The notes: generated from the sequence alone by a model not told the origin. A stretch of DNA of 64,000 bases from Rhizophlyctis rosea (GCA_027596075.1 JADGJC010000136.1:40168-104167); one strand, 5' to 3'. Positions 46,232 through 57,599 are shown, counted from the first letter of the stretch. Program-made: numbers and translations.

Positions 46232-47786
46232 AACAATTGCCAGGTTAGAAAGGGAGCTGCAAAGAGCTCTATCCCGTTTGAGTATGTATGAGCAGACAGA
46301 TATTGCTGGAAATATCCCACGTAAGTTCGCTCTGTGAATGCTTGTGGACACGTTGCTGCTCAATCCACTGACAGCCCAAGGCATGCCGGAACCAAAAGTC
46401 CGCATGAACGGGCGCACTCCCTCATTATGCTCCACCCATAGCCCCAGTATTTCTCGGGAAGACGTTGAACCAGCCGTCAAGAGCTTTCTTTTTGCCCATG
46501 ACTCAACCTTCAAAGCATGTGCCCGCGGAGAGCCGGTACCACCCACCTACGTTCCACCAGCAAACCATCCCCTGGCACGACATATACAGTCTCTGCAGAT
46601 TGTCGCCTTGCACAACCGGCCCCAATTGCTACTGCACGGGCTCGAACATACATCATGGACAAACGCTGCAACACTTCTGAAGGAACGGTCACCATTGCGA
46701 GTTACCACCATATACAGTCCACCTGGGTCAGGAAAGACGCGGATGATTCTGGAAGCTTTAGCAAAGACAGTCGGCCATCTGTTTCGTTGCTGGACCGGGG
46801 GCGGAGTTTGGATCTGGAGCCTTTGTTGCAGTCATGGATTATTTACAGTCGGACCTGACGGACTTGAGTCATGCAGAGGATGAGGAGATGGGAGCAGCAG
46901 ACAATCATGATTGGCGAGTTGTGCAGCAGTCTCTTCACCCACTTTTACTGGCCCGCCTGCTGGTTCTGAAACGCATTTTAGCACGTGTCCCAAACGGTTC
47001 GTTTAGCATTGTTACTGTCAGCACCTGACAATCAAAGGCTGATAATAATATCTGCACAGGACAGAGCTTGCAACCCATCGAATGGCTGTACCTCCAATTG
47101 TAACCATCTGATTTCGTGGGGAACGACATCTTTCGGTCATTGTGGGACTTGCTACGGTCAGTTGATCTTACGCACTTACCGAAATGGTTGACGGACTGTT
47201 GGAACGCCAATGCGATAGGGACAAAGTGTGCCCGCCTACCCATCTTGGTGGATGGGGCAGAGAGCTGCTGGCAACCTGCATTGTACAACCTCTTGTCGCC
47301 ACCTAACTCCAACGACATCCCGAAACCTCAACCGTTCCTGTCCGCTCTCACGCACGTGTTTGCCAAGCAGATTGCTTTCACTCGCCTCTTTCTCTCTGGA
47401 AGCAACATTCTGTTGAGTCATGCACCATACATCATCGTCCTTATGTAAGGACACAGCAAAACCGGATGTTTTTGTCAACGTAAGTGCATGTGATGAGAAG
47501 GACTGCTTTGAGCGGTATTGGAGTACGTATCTGCCGGGAATGAATCAATTGCACAGATTTCAGTCGTTTGTGGACGGGACGTGATTTTTGATTTGTTATC
47601 CCAGTTTACGCGTCTAACTAATGCGTTCTTATCTTGCCCGGACACAGTCCTCGTCTGCTTGCCACCTATATTGAAGATGTCTACCAGCAACTTAAAACAG
47701 AGGAGCTCTACATGACATTACAGGAGGACACTATGGTGCATCATCCGTTCAACATGACTCTGTTTGAAAGCGCCGTGGTACAATGA
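46232..47786 (+). pseudogene. Broken Crinkler-type (CRN-like) P-loop NTPase
   Basis: Recognisable pieces of an NTPase like those in the C-terminal part of Crinkler effectors occur in order. They are a short coiled helix (ARLERELQRALSRLSMYEQ), a clean donor/acceptor pair (46321-46375), a Walker A YSPPGSGKTRMILEAL near 46725, a following FVAVMDYLQSDLTD and ARLLVLKRILARV. After those come LQPIEWLYLQL, DIFRSLWDLLRSVD, an acidic ILVDGAE in the Walker B position, FTRLFLSGSN, and PRLLATYIEDVYQQL. An in-frame TAA at 47101-47103 interrupts the LQL...DIFRSLWDLL block, and a 37-base shift separates the Walker A exon from the next block. No N-terminal LxLFLAK-type secretion domain or start codon was found. 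Best read as a decayed gene; some breaks could be unrecognised introns. Confidence 0.55.
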
Positions 47787-48565
47787 TTCTAGCCTGTGAA
47801 CCTCGTTCATTCTGACTTGATCATTTGGTTTGGTGATGGGAGCCCTTCACATTGACCGTGGTTGAAGTAAGTGTGACTTCTTGTTGTGTAATGCAACTAT
47901 GCTTTTCACTCACCACCGGTTCCATTCCATAGTGAGCATTTCCTTAGTATGCAGCAAACAATGTATATATCGACAAATTTGTCGTAGGAAACTCTTGTAT
48001 GGGATCAGCCAGCAATGCGTCAGAACCATTCCCAGTTGCGGGAGAAGCATATCTTTGAATGATTTTGATAGCGAAATATTTACACTGCTGCGTCCATGAT
48101 GGGGTTTGCAAAGGTCCATGAGGTCTACTTTGTGGCCCAAAACAGCAAATCACATTGGTCTTGTAACAATCCCAAACATTATCCACTTGCTGAGATCGGC
48201 CGTCACTCTTTCAGTGTCAATGGTCATATATGTACTAATCCGATGTTGAGTTCCGCGGCATGCAAGACGATATGAGCATCACGCAATGGCATCCATGTCC
48301 TGAAACGGGGATGCAGAACGTCGAGAATGTCGAAGCTTACCCATTGGATGGAAAATTACTGAGAGGTGTCACTGGTGTGGGGGCCCGATTTAGCTGCTGG
48401 GACTGAGTTAGCTTGACTAACCAGATATATCAAATGTTAGTTCTACCTTGGAAGCACAATACACACCCTGCTGCTCTGCTGTTTTTGTGCCGTCCTTGAC
48501 AGATCTTCGCACGAACAGCCATCTCAAACCTGTTCACAGTTTCTATTGTAATCACTTTCTGCGAA
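47787..48565. other. Intergenic, no gene seen
   Basis: Between the NTPase relic and CTNNBL1. It may hold further decayed NTPase sequence in its first 300 bases, but no motif could be read with confidence. The right part is the CTNNBL1 promoter and 5' untranslated region. Confidence 0.5.
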
Positions 48566-51005
48566 ATGGACGTGGACGCCATTTTCAAGGTATGCCGAAA
48601 TCTCGTCAGAATAGTTATGCTTTTGACGACCTCACCTTCTGGATTTAGGTGCCGTCAGTGCCCGCAGGAAAGAACAAACGGAAGCTGCCAGACAACCCCG
48701 ATGACAACCAGCTGAAAAAGTTCAAGACTGCTCAAACTGACGAGGAAGAGGCGGATTACCGCTCCGGCTGGGGACCGGGGGGGTCATCTCGGAACGGCTC
48801 AAGTTCAAACGGCGCAGATGCAGACGTCAGTATGGAGGAGGAGGAGGAGGAGGACGAGCGCTTCCATGGCAGTGGCTTGTCTGAAGAACAGCAGCGGATA
48901 TACGACATTGTTGACGCTGGTGAAGAGGTGGGCATGGAGCGGTCAGACAACAGGTGTTGCGCTGAGTTGTTTCGCAATTATGGAAAGTTCCTGTTGCAAG
49001 TAGGCGCCAGCAACGATTGACCTCCCGACCCTGAAAAAGATGGTGCTGAAGTTCGAAAGAGCTATCAATAAGAACCAAGAGCTTCGCGTCAAATACGCGG
49101 ATGATCCCATGAAGTGCGTCCGATTCGAAGTCCTTTTGATGCATTCACCCCCACTGATTGGCACCTTCCCACAGGTTCATAGACTCTGAAGCAGACTTGG
49201 ATGACGAAATCAAAACACTGACCACCGTGAGCGCAGCACCAGAACTCTATTCATACCTCGTACAAGTCAACGTCTCGGAGTCTATTCTCTCCTTGTTGAC
49301 GCATGAGAACACCGATATTGCCATCGCCGCCGTCAGTTTGATCGACGAATTGACGGATGAAGAGGTTGTGGGAGAGACATCGGATGAAGGCGAGGAAGGG
49401 ATGAGGGCGCTGGTGAAAGCTTTGGTACATTTCTTCAGCACAGGATGATGCTGGGACAGCATCTGATGGATTTTTTGACAGGTTGATGGCGGTGCGTTGG
49501 AGTTGCTCATGCAAAATCTTGCACGTATGAACGAGAATGAAAGTCAAGGAGACGACAAACAGGGTGTCTTCAGTACACTAAGTATGTGCAAACGTCCATG
49601 AGCTTGCTGGCATCCGTACTGATCCGCGCGGCACAGGTGTTATCGAAAACTTCCTCTCCGTAGACCCCGCAATCGCAGAAACAGTAGTCGAAAAGACCAA
49701 CATCCTACCATGGCTACTTCAACGAATCCGTGTGAAAGCATTCGACTCCAACCGCCAATACGCATCGGAACTCCTCGCCATCTTGCTACAGCGTAGCCGG
49801 CCAAACCGATTGAAGTTGGGAGAAATCGGCGGGGTAGACATGCTACTACAGATTACTGCTTCGTATAAGCGGAAAGATCCGAAGGATTCGGATGAGATTG
49901 AGTTGATGGAGAATGTTTTTGATGCTTTGTGTTCTGCGTTGGCGGAGCCGGAGGTTAAGAAGTTGTTTATGGAGGGGGAGGGATTGGAGTTGATGGTCAT
50001 TATGGTCAAGTGAGTGCGGCACTTTCTTAGCTTTCGAGGTATGGAAATTTTGTTCATATGATCTTGTTTAATCGTTCCAGGGAGAAGAAGATGTCACGCA
50101 TGCGAGCACTGAAAGTCATTGATCATGCACTGATGGGAACCGATTCGGCAGAGTTGTGTGCTCGATTTGTGGAGATCATGGGTCTCCGCACGCTGTTCCC
50201 TATTCTGATGCGGAAAGGCTTGAAGCAGTTCCGGAAAGAGTACAAGGGATATTCAGAAGCAGAAGAGGATGGTAAGAGCACGCATATCAGTCAAGATACA
50301 CCGTTTAAGCTACTCATCTGCAATGCCCCATAGAGCACGTCATTTCCATTCTCTCCTCCCTCCTCCGCAACCTCACAAACCCCCTCCACCGCGCCCGCCT
50401 AGTGTCTAAATTCCTCGAGAACGACTGCGAGAAAGTCGATCGCTTGATCGAGATGCACTCGCAGTATTCTTCCAGACTGTCAGCGGTTGATGCGGAGATT
50501 GAAGAACGGAGACGGGAGCGGGAGGAGGAGAGACGGGCGGAAGGGGAGGAGATTGATGAGGATGAAGAGAAGGTGGAGAGGGAGGAGGAGTATTTGTCGA
50601 GATTGGATGGGGGGTTGTTTACGTTGCAGTTGGTGGATTTTGTAATTGGATATTGTTGTGCGGAGGATGAGAGTGGGAAGGTGGGTTGTGAGAACCGTGG
50701 TGGGAGATTCTGTTAGTGTGGGGCCGCTGATGGTGCTTTCGTAGGTGATGGAGCATGTGAGGGAACTATTGACCCGGCAGAAACGGAGTGTGGATGAGTT
50801 GAAGACGGTTTTGAAAGGTTGGTTGTGTTTTCATTAGATGCTTCACATGAAGTATCAGTGTGACGGAAAGCTAATATTTACTTGTCACACAGAGTACGCG
50901 GATAACATTGGTGACGCTGATCGGGAAGAAGGTGAAACGAATGAAGCTGGGGAAGAAACGGTTTCAGTGAGAGAAATCATCTTGGCGATGATTGAGAGAT
51001 TGTGA
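48566..51005 (+). CDS. CTNNBL1: Beta-catenin-like protein 1 (spliceosome-associated ARM protein)
   Basis: CTNNBL1 is an armadillo-type protein associated with the Prp19/CDC5L spliceosomal complex. ATG 48566 gives MDVDAIFK, then an intron, then VPSVPAGKNKRKLP with a basic signal (NKRKLP, LKKFK) and an acidic linker. Core blocks follow the family order: TIDLPTLKKMVLKFERAINKNQ-like segment near 49020-49080, KYADDPMKFIDSEADLD, LIDELTDEEVVGE, VDGGALELLMQNLARMNE, IENFLSVDPAIAE, RQYASELLAILLQ, DMLLQITASYKRKDP, RMRALKVIDHALMG, GLRTLFPILMRK, EHVISILSSLLRNL and RARLVSKFLENDCEKVDRLI. A highly charged insert follows, and the protein ends SVREIILAMIERL with stop at 51003-51005. About ten exons with GT...AG introns; no disruption seen. 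Confidence 0.94.
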
Positions 51006-51206
51006 TTGTAGTACAGAAAACATTGCAATGGATGGCTGATGTTTCACCAGACGAGTGTTCCTGTGTTCGCAAACACACATGATGCCAGCATCAGCGGCTC
51101 GCATGTTATGTTAACAACTGCCAAATTTGTTTTCAATTGGACTCGTGCACACAACAAACCGTTTAATCATATTTTCGCACCTGCTTCAAGACAGTCTACC
51201 TCTTCA

Positions 51207-51929
51207 TCAAAATAACTGCACAGCGGTATGATATCTGAGCTGCACGGCCCACTCGTACTCCTTCACCTCCGTGTTTATTCCGGTATAACTTGCTGCTGAG
51301 ACTGAACTGATCACAGCCGTGGGTTTACGCAGCACCACAACTTGCCGCAGATTCTGATCCATAATCACACAGCGCTCGCAAGACAGAGCTACAGTGTTGC
51401 CTGACTTGACGTAAAGCGGAGTTGCTGGTATCAATTGGTAGGAAAGGCGGGGCAAAGTGTTTGCGACAATCTCTGGGAGTGCCTGACGTTGTGCGAGTCT
51501 CAGACAATTGTACAAGTTACGCTTGATGTTGAAGAATGGATTTTTGTGGACTGCAATTGGGATCATATAAGAATTCGAATAACCGTTGCGTGCGGCTGTG
51601 CTGTGTTGATCAAAACATGTGAAAATCCATAGGGGAAAGTCATAGAAATATGTTGAAGGCTCATACTTCAGACTGGCAGTGTATTTGATTGCTTGAGCTT
51701 CCGCGATGCAAGAGCGGAGCCCACGCAACGACTGACGGAAGAGGCGCTCCACTAGCTGGAGGTTCAGAAACTCATCCGTGGCGACGTTTTCGAGGAGGTG
51801 GTGGCGGATGTAGGTGTGGAAGATGGTGTGGAGAAGTTCTGGCGGGAGGATGTTGAGAGGGTTTGTTGATGTTTGTGGGACGGGTTGACAGATTCTGGAT
51901 GCACCACACACAGAAGACGGAGGGACCAT
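51207..51929 (-). CDS. F-box-like/CxxC family, copy A (intact)
   Basis: First of seven related minus-strand genes. ATG 51929 (MVPPSSVCGAS). The F-box-like segment NPLNILPPELLHTIF is followed by the family block LQLVERLFRQSLRGLRSCIA, then EAQAIKYTASL. A 66-base in-frame intron is inferred (GTATGA near 51677 to CACAG), because sister genes splice at the same place; unspliced, the frame also stays open. The second part has HKNPFFNIKRNLY, LPRLSY, a Gly-Asn turn, VALSCERC (the CxxC), VVVLRKPTAV and a final WAVQLR. The F-box link is by pattern only (LPPE-hydrophobic-L-x-x-I-F); it would imply Skp1 binding. The second domain is not recognised. Stop at 51207. Confidence 0.7.
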   Translation of the reverse strand: MVPPSSVCGASRICQPVPQTSTNPLNILPPELLHTIFHTYIRHHLLENVATDEFLNLQLVERLFRQSLRGLRSCIAEAQAIKYTASLKYEPSTYFYDFPLWIFTCFDQHSTAARNGYSNSYMIPIAVHKNPFFNIKRNLYNCLRLAQRQALPEIVANTLPRLSYQLIPATPLYVKSGNTVALSCERCVIMDQNLRQVVVLRKPTAVISSVSAASYTGINTEVKEYEWAVQLRYHTAVQLF

Positions 51930-52129
51930 TTGCACGCATCAATACCACTGTGCCGATAATCTGCACAGCTTTTGATTCAGTATATAACCATTGAGAACAT
52001 GGTTATTGTTCAACGACACGGTACATTGAGTTTCGCTTAGAACACTGCCAGAACGCTTCTCATTTGACTTGGACTTTACATACACAATTGTTGATGCGGA
52101 TTATGGACCCCTCGCAGTCTATACCCCAC

Positions 52130-52912
52130 TCAAAATATGAGTAGTTTGGATTCACCTCTGATCTTCACTGCCCACCCACGCTCCTCCACTTGCGTGGTCG
52201 TACCGGCAGCAAACTGTGTGCTCAACACAACAACCTTGGGTTGTCGCAACATGACCACATCCTCCTCCTCCTCCTCCTCGTCCATAATCACACAGTACTC
52301 GCCAGACAGAGCTACCGCCTTTTCACCCATAATGTGGCGCGGAGTCCTTGACGTTACTTGACGTTGTTTGGAATTGTAGTCGGGGCACAACCTTCTCCAT
52401 AATGACTGTGAGGTCTTGAGGTTTAATTACTTTGAAGACTTTGGACAGGTTGCACTGAATGTCAAAGAATGGGTTTTTTTGAACAGCCTAGTGGGTATGT
52501 GGTAACGAGTTCCGTTGATTTCCGTAATGTGCAAGGCCATGCTATTGGATTTTGTCGGAGTGAAATAGGTATGGATGCAGGAGATGCCCAATTTCGTTAG
52601 ATGATTATTCAACCAATCTCCACGGAAAGGTATTGGGCTTGTGGCATACCTAATCTTGGTCGTCATGTGTAGGAAAGCTTGAGCTTCCGCGATGCAAGAG
52701 TGTGGCCCGCGTAACGATCGACGAAACAGACGATCTACCAGTTGAAGGTATAGAAACTCTTTTGCAGCGACTTGGTCGAAGAGGAGGTGGTGGCGGATGT
52801 CGGTGTGGAAAATTGTGTGGAGGATTTCTGGTGGGAATGTTGAGAGGGTTTGTGGATTTTGCGGTGGTAGATGGAATGTTGGGTTGGTGGGAAGAGCCGA
52901 AGTGGTAGGCAT
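52130..52912 (-). pseudogene. F-box-like/CxxC family, copy B (frameshifted)
   Basis: ATG 52912 (MPTTSALPTNP) opens an intact first exon with LSTFPPEILHTIF and LQLVDRLFRRSLRG. The intron runs from GTATGCC (near 52650) to CCAATAG. Exon 2 then has two defects. It enters KNPFFD two bases out of phase, next to a run of seven A. Further on, a 10-bp tandem duplication (52347-52366, unit CTTGACGTTA on the plus strand) shifts the frame again before the CxxC region. That region itself is altered to SGEYC, losing the first cysteine. Final blocks VVMLRQPKVV and WAVKIR remain readable. Regarded as a pseudogene. Confidence 0.65.
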
Positions 52913-53119
52913 TGTTGTATGTTCGTTGGGTTGATGCAGATGGGAAAGTGGGTGACTTGGATGTGAGAGAGAGCAAGGAAAGAATGTCGTTGGAGGGTTG
53001 TGTAGGAGCAGGTGTAGGAGTGCATGCGGATTGTAGCTTGCCAGTGCCATGGCAGGTGTTGCATAATTTGCCGAGACCCCCCTCGAGGCGAGAGCGCGAG
53101 AGTCGCCGACAACAACATA

Positions 53120-53991
53120 TCACCAGTTATTTTTGCAACCAAAACGCAAGGCGGGGCGAAACTTTTGGCTCTTCTTCCACACAGCTTTCAACTGTAATGG
53201 TTTACTTTCTGGTAATGGAAAGTAAACACCGCTAAGTACCGCTACCATATCCTTGACCTTCACAACCCATTCTCTGTACTCCACACTCTCCACATCGGTG
53301 ATAGTTTCTTTCACACCATCAACAGTTACCACAGGGGTGGTGAATACCTTCGGGTTTCGCAAAACCACCACGTCCTCATCATCCCCATCATCCATTAGAA
53401 GACAGAATTCACAAGAAACAGCGATAGTTGCTCCCTTGGCAATGTGGAGCGGATCCATTGGTGTGCTTATGTACGGCAAGAGGGGTAGAGTGGCATTGAA
53501 AAATGCGGGACGGTTGCGGGGTTCTGTTAGTTGAAAGCACTTATAAAAGTTACGTGCGAGATTGAAGAATGGGTTCTTATAGATGGGAAGTGGGACACTG
53601 TAGCGCACTGAGATGCCTTGACGTTTGCAGTGTATAGCCGTGCTGCAATGTTATGTAAGTAAATTCAGCAGGAGATTGATGTCTGACTGGAACGTATGCC
53701 CGAAGGCTCATTGATAGGAAGGTCATAGTTGATGCAAGCTGTATACGAAATCGCTTGAGCTTCCGCTATACAGGACTGCAATCCTCGCAGTGAGACACGG
53801 AACAGGCGATCTATCAACTGGAGCTTTCGGAATTCTGCTGTTGAAACATCTTCGAGGAGGTGATGACGGATGTATTTATAGAAGATGACGTGGAGGATTT
53901 CGGGTGGGAAGATTTTGACAGAATTCGTCGAATTTGGAAAGGTTGTTGGGGTGTTGGGTTGTGCGGTGACAGCAGGAGGTGTGTTCGGCAT
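53120..53991 (-). CDS. F-box-like/CxxC family, copy C (splice donor lost)
   Basis: ATG 53991 (MPNTPPAVTAQP). Exon 1 has VKIFPPEILHVIF and LQLIDRLFRVSLRGLQSCIA. At the position where sister genes have the donor GTATG, this copy reads CTATGA, so the usual intron cannot be removed and the frame would stop after about 100 residues unless another donor (for example GTTCCAG near 53695) is used. Exon 2 is open and well kept: LPIYKNPFFNLARNFY, LPYISTPMDPLHI, IAVSCEFC, VVVLRNPKV and EWVVKVKD. Its C-terminus is about 35 residues longer than in the sisters, with stop at 53120. Confidence 0.55.
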
Positions 53992-54314
53992 ATGGAAATG
54001 AAGGGTACTCAGGGTAGGCACTGCCCTCCGAATATGGTTGCACAGAATCCAGCTAATCCAACCAAATCAAGTATATCAAATAAATGGTACAACCTGTGGA
54101 GTCTGGACATCAACCAAAGACCTGTTTTTCTCTCCTCCAGTTTCTTCATTAGCTTTCATTCTCGTCCAAGAGAGCAAGAGTCCAAGCGTTTTACACGCAA
54201 AATATCATAGGATCAGGTATGAAATTGTACTTAACGCTCCAGCACCCTTTTGCTGGCAGGAATAGCTGATCTGCATCCATCCCACCTCCGCCCCACATCG
54301 CTCGCCGACAATCC

Positions 54315-54869
54315 GTGGAGATGAACACTTGCGGACGGGATGGCCCGTGTTTCTCAGAAGCCTTCAATAACTGCCTCACTTCAACCGATGCCCTAGTTGG
54401 AGTCTGCCTTGACATGTACAATCTATGCGGCAGATGCGAAACCGAAGGATTGCTTGACGTCTCCAACCCCCCTTCCTTTCCACCATCCCCCGACCCACAA
54501 CCAGTTCAACCCACACCAGCGCAAGACCCGAATAATCTACCTCCATCGGATGCATTGTTTGACTGCTACCGACGTTGTCGAGATGAAAACCAAGACTGTT
54601 CGGATCCAGATCCCTCAGTTTGTCCCCGCCAAGTGCGCTATTGCGAGCTGAATCGGTGCATTATCCCCGAACGTGAAGCAAATCGCAACCGAGCCGCATG
54701 CCGGCCTCGAATCAACCCGGATCGTCCTTCGTCGCTCCCGCCGGGTACCGATGGTTGTGATTGTGAGCGCATGTACGCGGATTGCATCTACCTCAGACCT
54801 GAAGGGTTTTGTCATTCGATTGCAAGGGAGTGTTGGGGAGCCATTTGTAAGTTTCGAATTTTTATTTAG
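54315..54869 (+). CDS. Cysteine-rich repeat protein
   Basis: ATG 54315 opens 184 codons with many cysteines arranged as three loosely repeated units: CGRDGPCFSEAFNNC with CLDMYNLCGRC; CYRRCRDENQDC with CELNRC; and CDCERMYADC with CHSIARECW. A Pro-rich linker separates units 1 and 2. Such even cysteine spacing suggests disulfide-rich extracellular modules. No signal peptide follows this ATG, but an upstream ATG at 54220 (MKLYLTL) could contribute a short leader exon. The frame ends just after a GTAAGT near 54847, so the real 3' end may be spliced. It sits on the opposite strand inside the F-box-like array. No family is recognised. Confidence 0.5.
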   Translation: MEMNTCGRDGPCFSEAFNNCLTSTDALVGVCLDMYNLCGRCETEGLLDVSNPPSFPPSPDPQPVQPTPAQDPNNLPPSDALFDCYRRCRDENQDCSDPDPSVCPRQVRYCELNRCIIPEREANRNRAACRPRINPDRPSSLPPGTDGCDCERMYADCIYLRPEGFCHSIARECWGAICKFRIFI

Positions 54870-55223
54870 AAAACTTCCTTCTATTTTGCGTATACATGTC
54901 TCATCAAACATCTTTCACTCCTAAGTCTGATCCTTTGAAGAGAAAGCATATTGGAGAACTAGTCTGATGTTCAGATGAAGGGTAGATTATGCAATGATGG
55001 AGCGGTTACTCCGTCCGCTTGTTGTGTTTTGAAGATGTTGGTAATTTTCAATCGACTGAGGTCTTCAAATCAGTGCTGAGTAGGCGTAAGGCAAATCACA
55101 ACAATGTAAATCAGCAAGCAATGAACCCTGTGATGCTTATGAATTTGAGGTGCATCCTATCGTACCGCTAATTGAGCAGCTGGGAAGCTACTAAGTACTC
55201 ATAGAAATACCTGAAAATTCAGA

Positions 55224-55955
55224 TTACTGTTCCCGTGTGGATTGTCGCCCCACGTTTCTCTTTACAGCCCAGGCTCTTTTCACTTCCGTCATCCCCCTAT
55301 GGAATACCACTGCTGGTTCCTTCAAAATACAAATATACTTCCCCCCTTTGCCTTTTTCAACGGCGCAAAAACTGTTTGACTCGGGAACACATGTGTGTCC
55401 GAAGAGTTGACTCGCTTCAGCTGCGTAGGCGTATCTGCCATTATGGTGAACGCCAAGTGCGGAAGGATTTCGTCGACGAACTCCCAAAATTCTGACGATG
55501 GATCAGGATGGAAAAACACAACGTGACGTACTTGACGTCGAAGAACGGGTTCTTGTAGATTTGGGTGGGGACGCCAAGGCGTGTTTGGAGTCCATAGGGT
55601 TTTGGGGTTTCTCTCGCAAATTCTCCATGGTTTCTCAAGCTCAGAACAATCGTTATGGGTTTTGCGAATTCTTGAGATGGATGATGCACATGTATTTCAG
55701 GGACCATCGCACCTAACTTTACCCATCCCTTCCACCCCTCGAGCTTCTGCAACACAAGTTGTGAGCGGGGAAGCCAGAAGATTGAAAAGCCGGTTAACTA
55801 GTAACAGGTGCCGAAGCTCATGGGTGGGGACGCGATCGGGGTTTTCGTGAATGATGTGATGTTGGAGGTAATGAGTAAAGATTGTATGCAGGACTTCGGG
55901 TGTTAGAACGGAGAGCGGTTGGATTTGGATCTTGAGATGGTGTTAGCCGTCGGGG
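55224..55955 (-). pseudogene. F-box-like/CxxC family, copy D (decayed)
   Basis: The first part reads QPLSVLTPEVLHTIF and HLLLVNRLFNLLASPL, clearly the F-box-like block, but a stop lies a few codons upstream with no ATG between. Further down, YKNPFFDVKYVTLC is readable in one frame, and CILKEPAVVFH with WAVKRN in another. The CxxC region is not recognisable. Several frame changes and the absent start mark a pseudogene. Confidence 0.55.
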
Positions 55956-56793
55956 CTTGAGGATTCGTCTTGTAAAAGGAACGAACGTGGTTCTCGACCC
56001 TTTTACTGATGAGGATAGATGGATCAATATCTCAGCTTGGGTGGTCCAATACAAGCCGTGAGTTTGATCATGTGCCATCCCGGTGTTTTAGCCATCTCCG
56101 CGAGGACGGATGTTTTGAACTATGTTGAGGGTGACGGAATATGTTGTTAGGGAGATGATGTCGACCATAGTTTGTTTACTCACATGTACCCTCCTCCCAG
56201 CAATTGTGACCACCCATCGAGTGCATGAAGCGGGGCTTCTGAAATAATCATCGTTCTCTTGGTTTGAACTTCGGAACCCCAAAGCATGAAGCGGGCGATC
56301 CCTACTCAATCCTCAGAGGCGGCTGGCAAGAGCTTGTAGAGGAGCACTTGAGCTGCATTAGTGCCATGTACATGCAGAGAGAAGCTGTAATCGAGCACCC
56401 AAGAAGAATCCATGGTCGAAAATGTTGGCAGAAAACTGGATGTACACCAAATCGAAAGGGGCGCAGAGTATCAAAAGTCCGCCAACGGTGGTGCTGGCAA
56501 CTTCTCCCAAAAGCGCATCCTCACTGGCGCCCGAACGAGGTAAACCGCCATCCATGTAGGTAATATCGCCTGGGTTGTTTTTGTCACTGCGCCCACGCAG
56601 GGCCACGATTCGGACATTCCACAACGAATGGAGGGCGGTCGGTTGCACAAGGGCAACAGTCCCTTCCAATTTCCTTCAGGCCCCTGGCGATACAAACCCC
56701 GTTTTTAGTCAGATTAACCTAGCAGCCTTGTCATCTCGACGCGTCCCTGCGTCCTCCCAAATCTTTGTTGTTTGCTCAGTGCATAGACGGATT

Positions 56794-56801
56794 TTATAAA
56801 T
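56794..56801 (+). promoter_or_regulatory. TATA-like box of the CBM18 gene
   Basis: TTATAAAT lies about 85 bases upstream of the chosen ATG (56883), in a position suited to a fungal core promoter. Confidence 0.5.
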
Positions 56802-56882
56802 ACCGATATCCAGACATCACCATTCACAACCATCCCTGACCTGTCTTTGCAGATACCTAGTTCTCTACATCATTACCTCAAT

Positions 56883-57599
56883 ATGAAGGGTATTCTCTTA
56901 CCCACCCTCTTCTTTGCCACCGCGCTCTCACCTGTCATCGCCCAAGACACCTCCCTTCCGCCTCTCGCCAGCATAACCAACATCCTTGCCACAGACCCAG
57001 CCTGCACCTCCCTCCCACAAGGCACCTGCACCTACCAAAACCCATGCCAACCAGGCCTCGGCAACTGCCCCTACAGTCTCGGATGCTGGTCCGCCCCCGC
57101 CGATCGTGACAGCGACGATCCGACTTTATGTAGTGGGCTTGTGTATAAGGCGTGTAGCGGCTGTCGTGGATCGACTACTGGATCGACTACAACTACCACC
57201 ACAGGGATCAGTGGGGCGGGAGAGAAATGCGGGACTGTGAATGGTGTGCGGTACTCTTGTGGGTCCGGGTTGTGCTGTTCGAGTTCTTGGGTTTGCGGTT
57301 CGGGCAGTAGTGCTTGTGGGACGGGGTGTCGGAGTGGGTTGGGGAGTTGTTCTTCTATCAGCAGTGTCACGCGCACGGTGATCACGAGTTCTGTGACGAG
57401 GACGGCTGCAACAACCACAGTGACGAAGACAACTATGACGGTCCCTACTGGGATTAGCACCGCGGGAGGCAAATGCGGGACGGTTAATGGTGTTCGGTTG
57501 TTCTGTGATGACGGGTTGTGCTGTTCTAGCGCTTGGGTTTGCGGGACGGGAAGTGCATGTGATACGGGATGTCGTAGCGAGTTGGGAAGCTGTAACTAG
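56883..57599 (+). CDS. Secreted protein with two CBM18 (hevein-like) chitin-binding domains
   Basis: ATG 56883 is preferred over the in-frame ATG 12 codons upstream, because it places a typical signal peptide at the N-terminus: MKGILLPTLFFATALSPVIA, cleaved before Q. A Cys-containing region follows, then a Thr-rich linker and a first hevein-like domain (KCGTVNGVRYSCGSGLCCSS, then CGTGCRSGLGSC). A second Ser/Thr-rich linker precedes a second domain (KCGTVNGVRLFCDDGLCCSS, then CDTGCRSELGSC). CBM18 modules bind chitin; chytrids often carry many. No catalytic domain is attached, so a binding or cell-wall-shielding role is inferred. Single exon, stop at 57597-57599. The two domains are close duplicates. 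Confidence 0.85.
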   Translation: MKGILLPTLFFATALSPVIAQDTSLPPLASITNILATDPACTSLPQGTCTYQNPCQPGLGNCPYSLGCWSAPADRDSDDPTLCSGLVYKACSGCRGSTTGSTTTTTTGISGAGEKCGTVNGVRYSCGSGLCCSSSWVCGSGSSACGTGCRSGLGSCSSISSVTRTVITSSVTRTAATTTVTKTTMTVPTGISTAGGKCGTVNGVRLFCDDGLCCSSAWVCGTGSACDTGCRSELGSCN

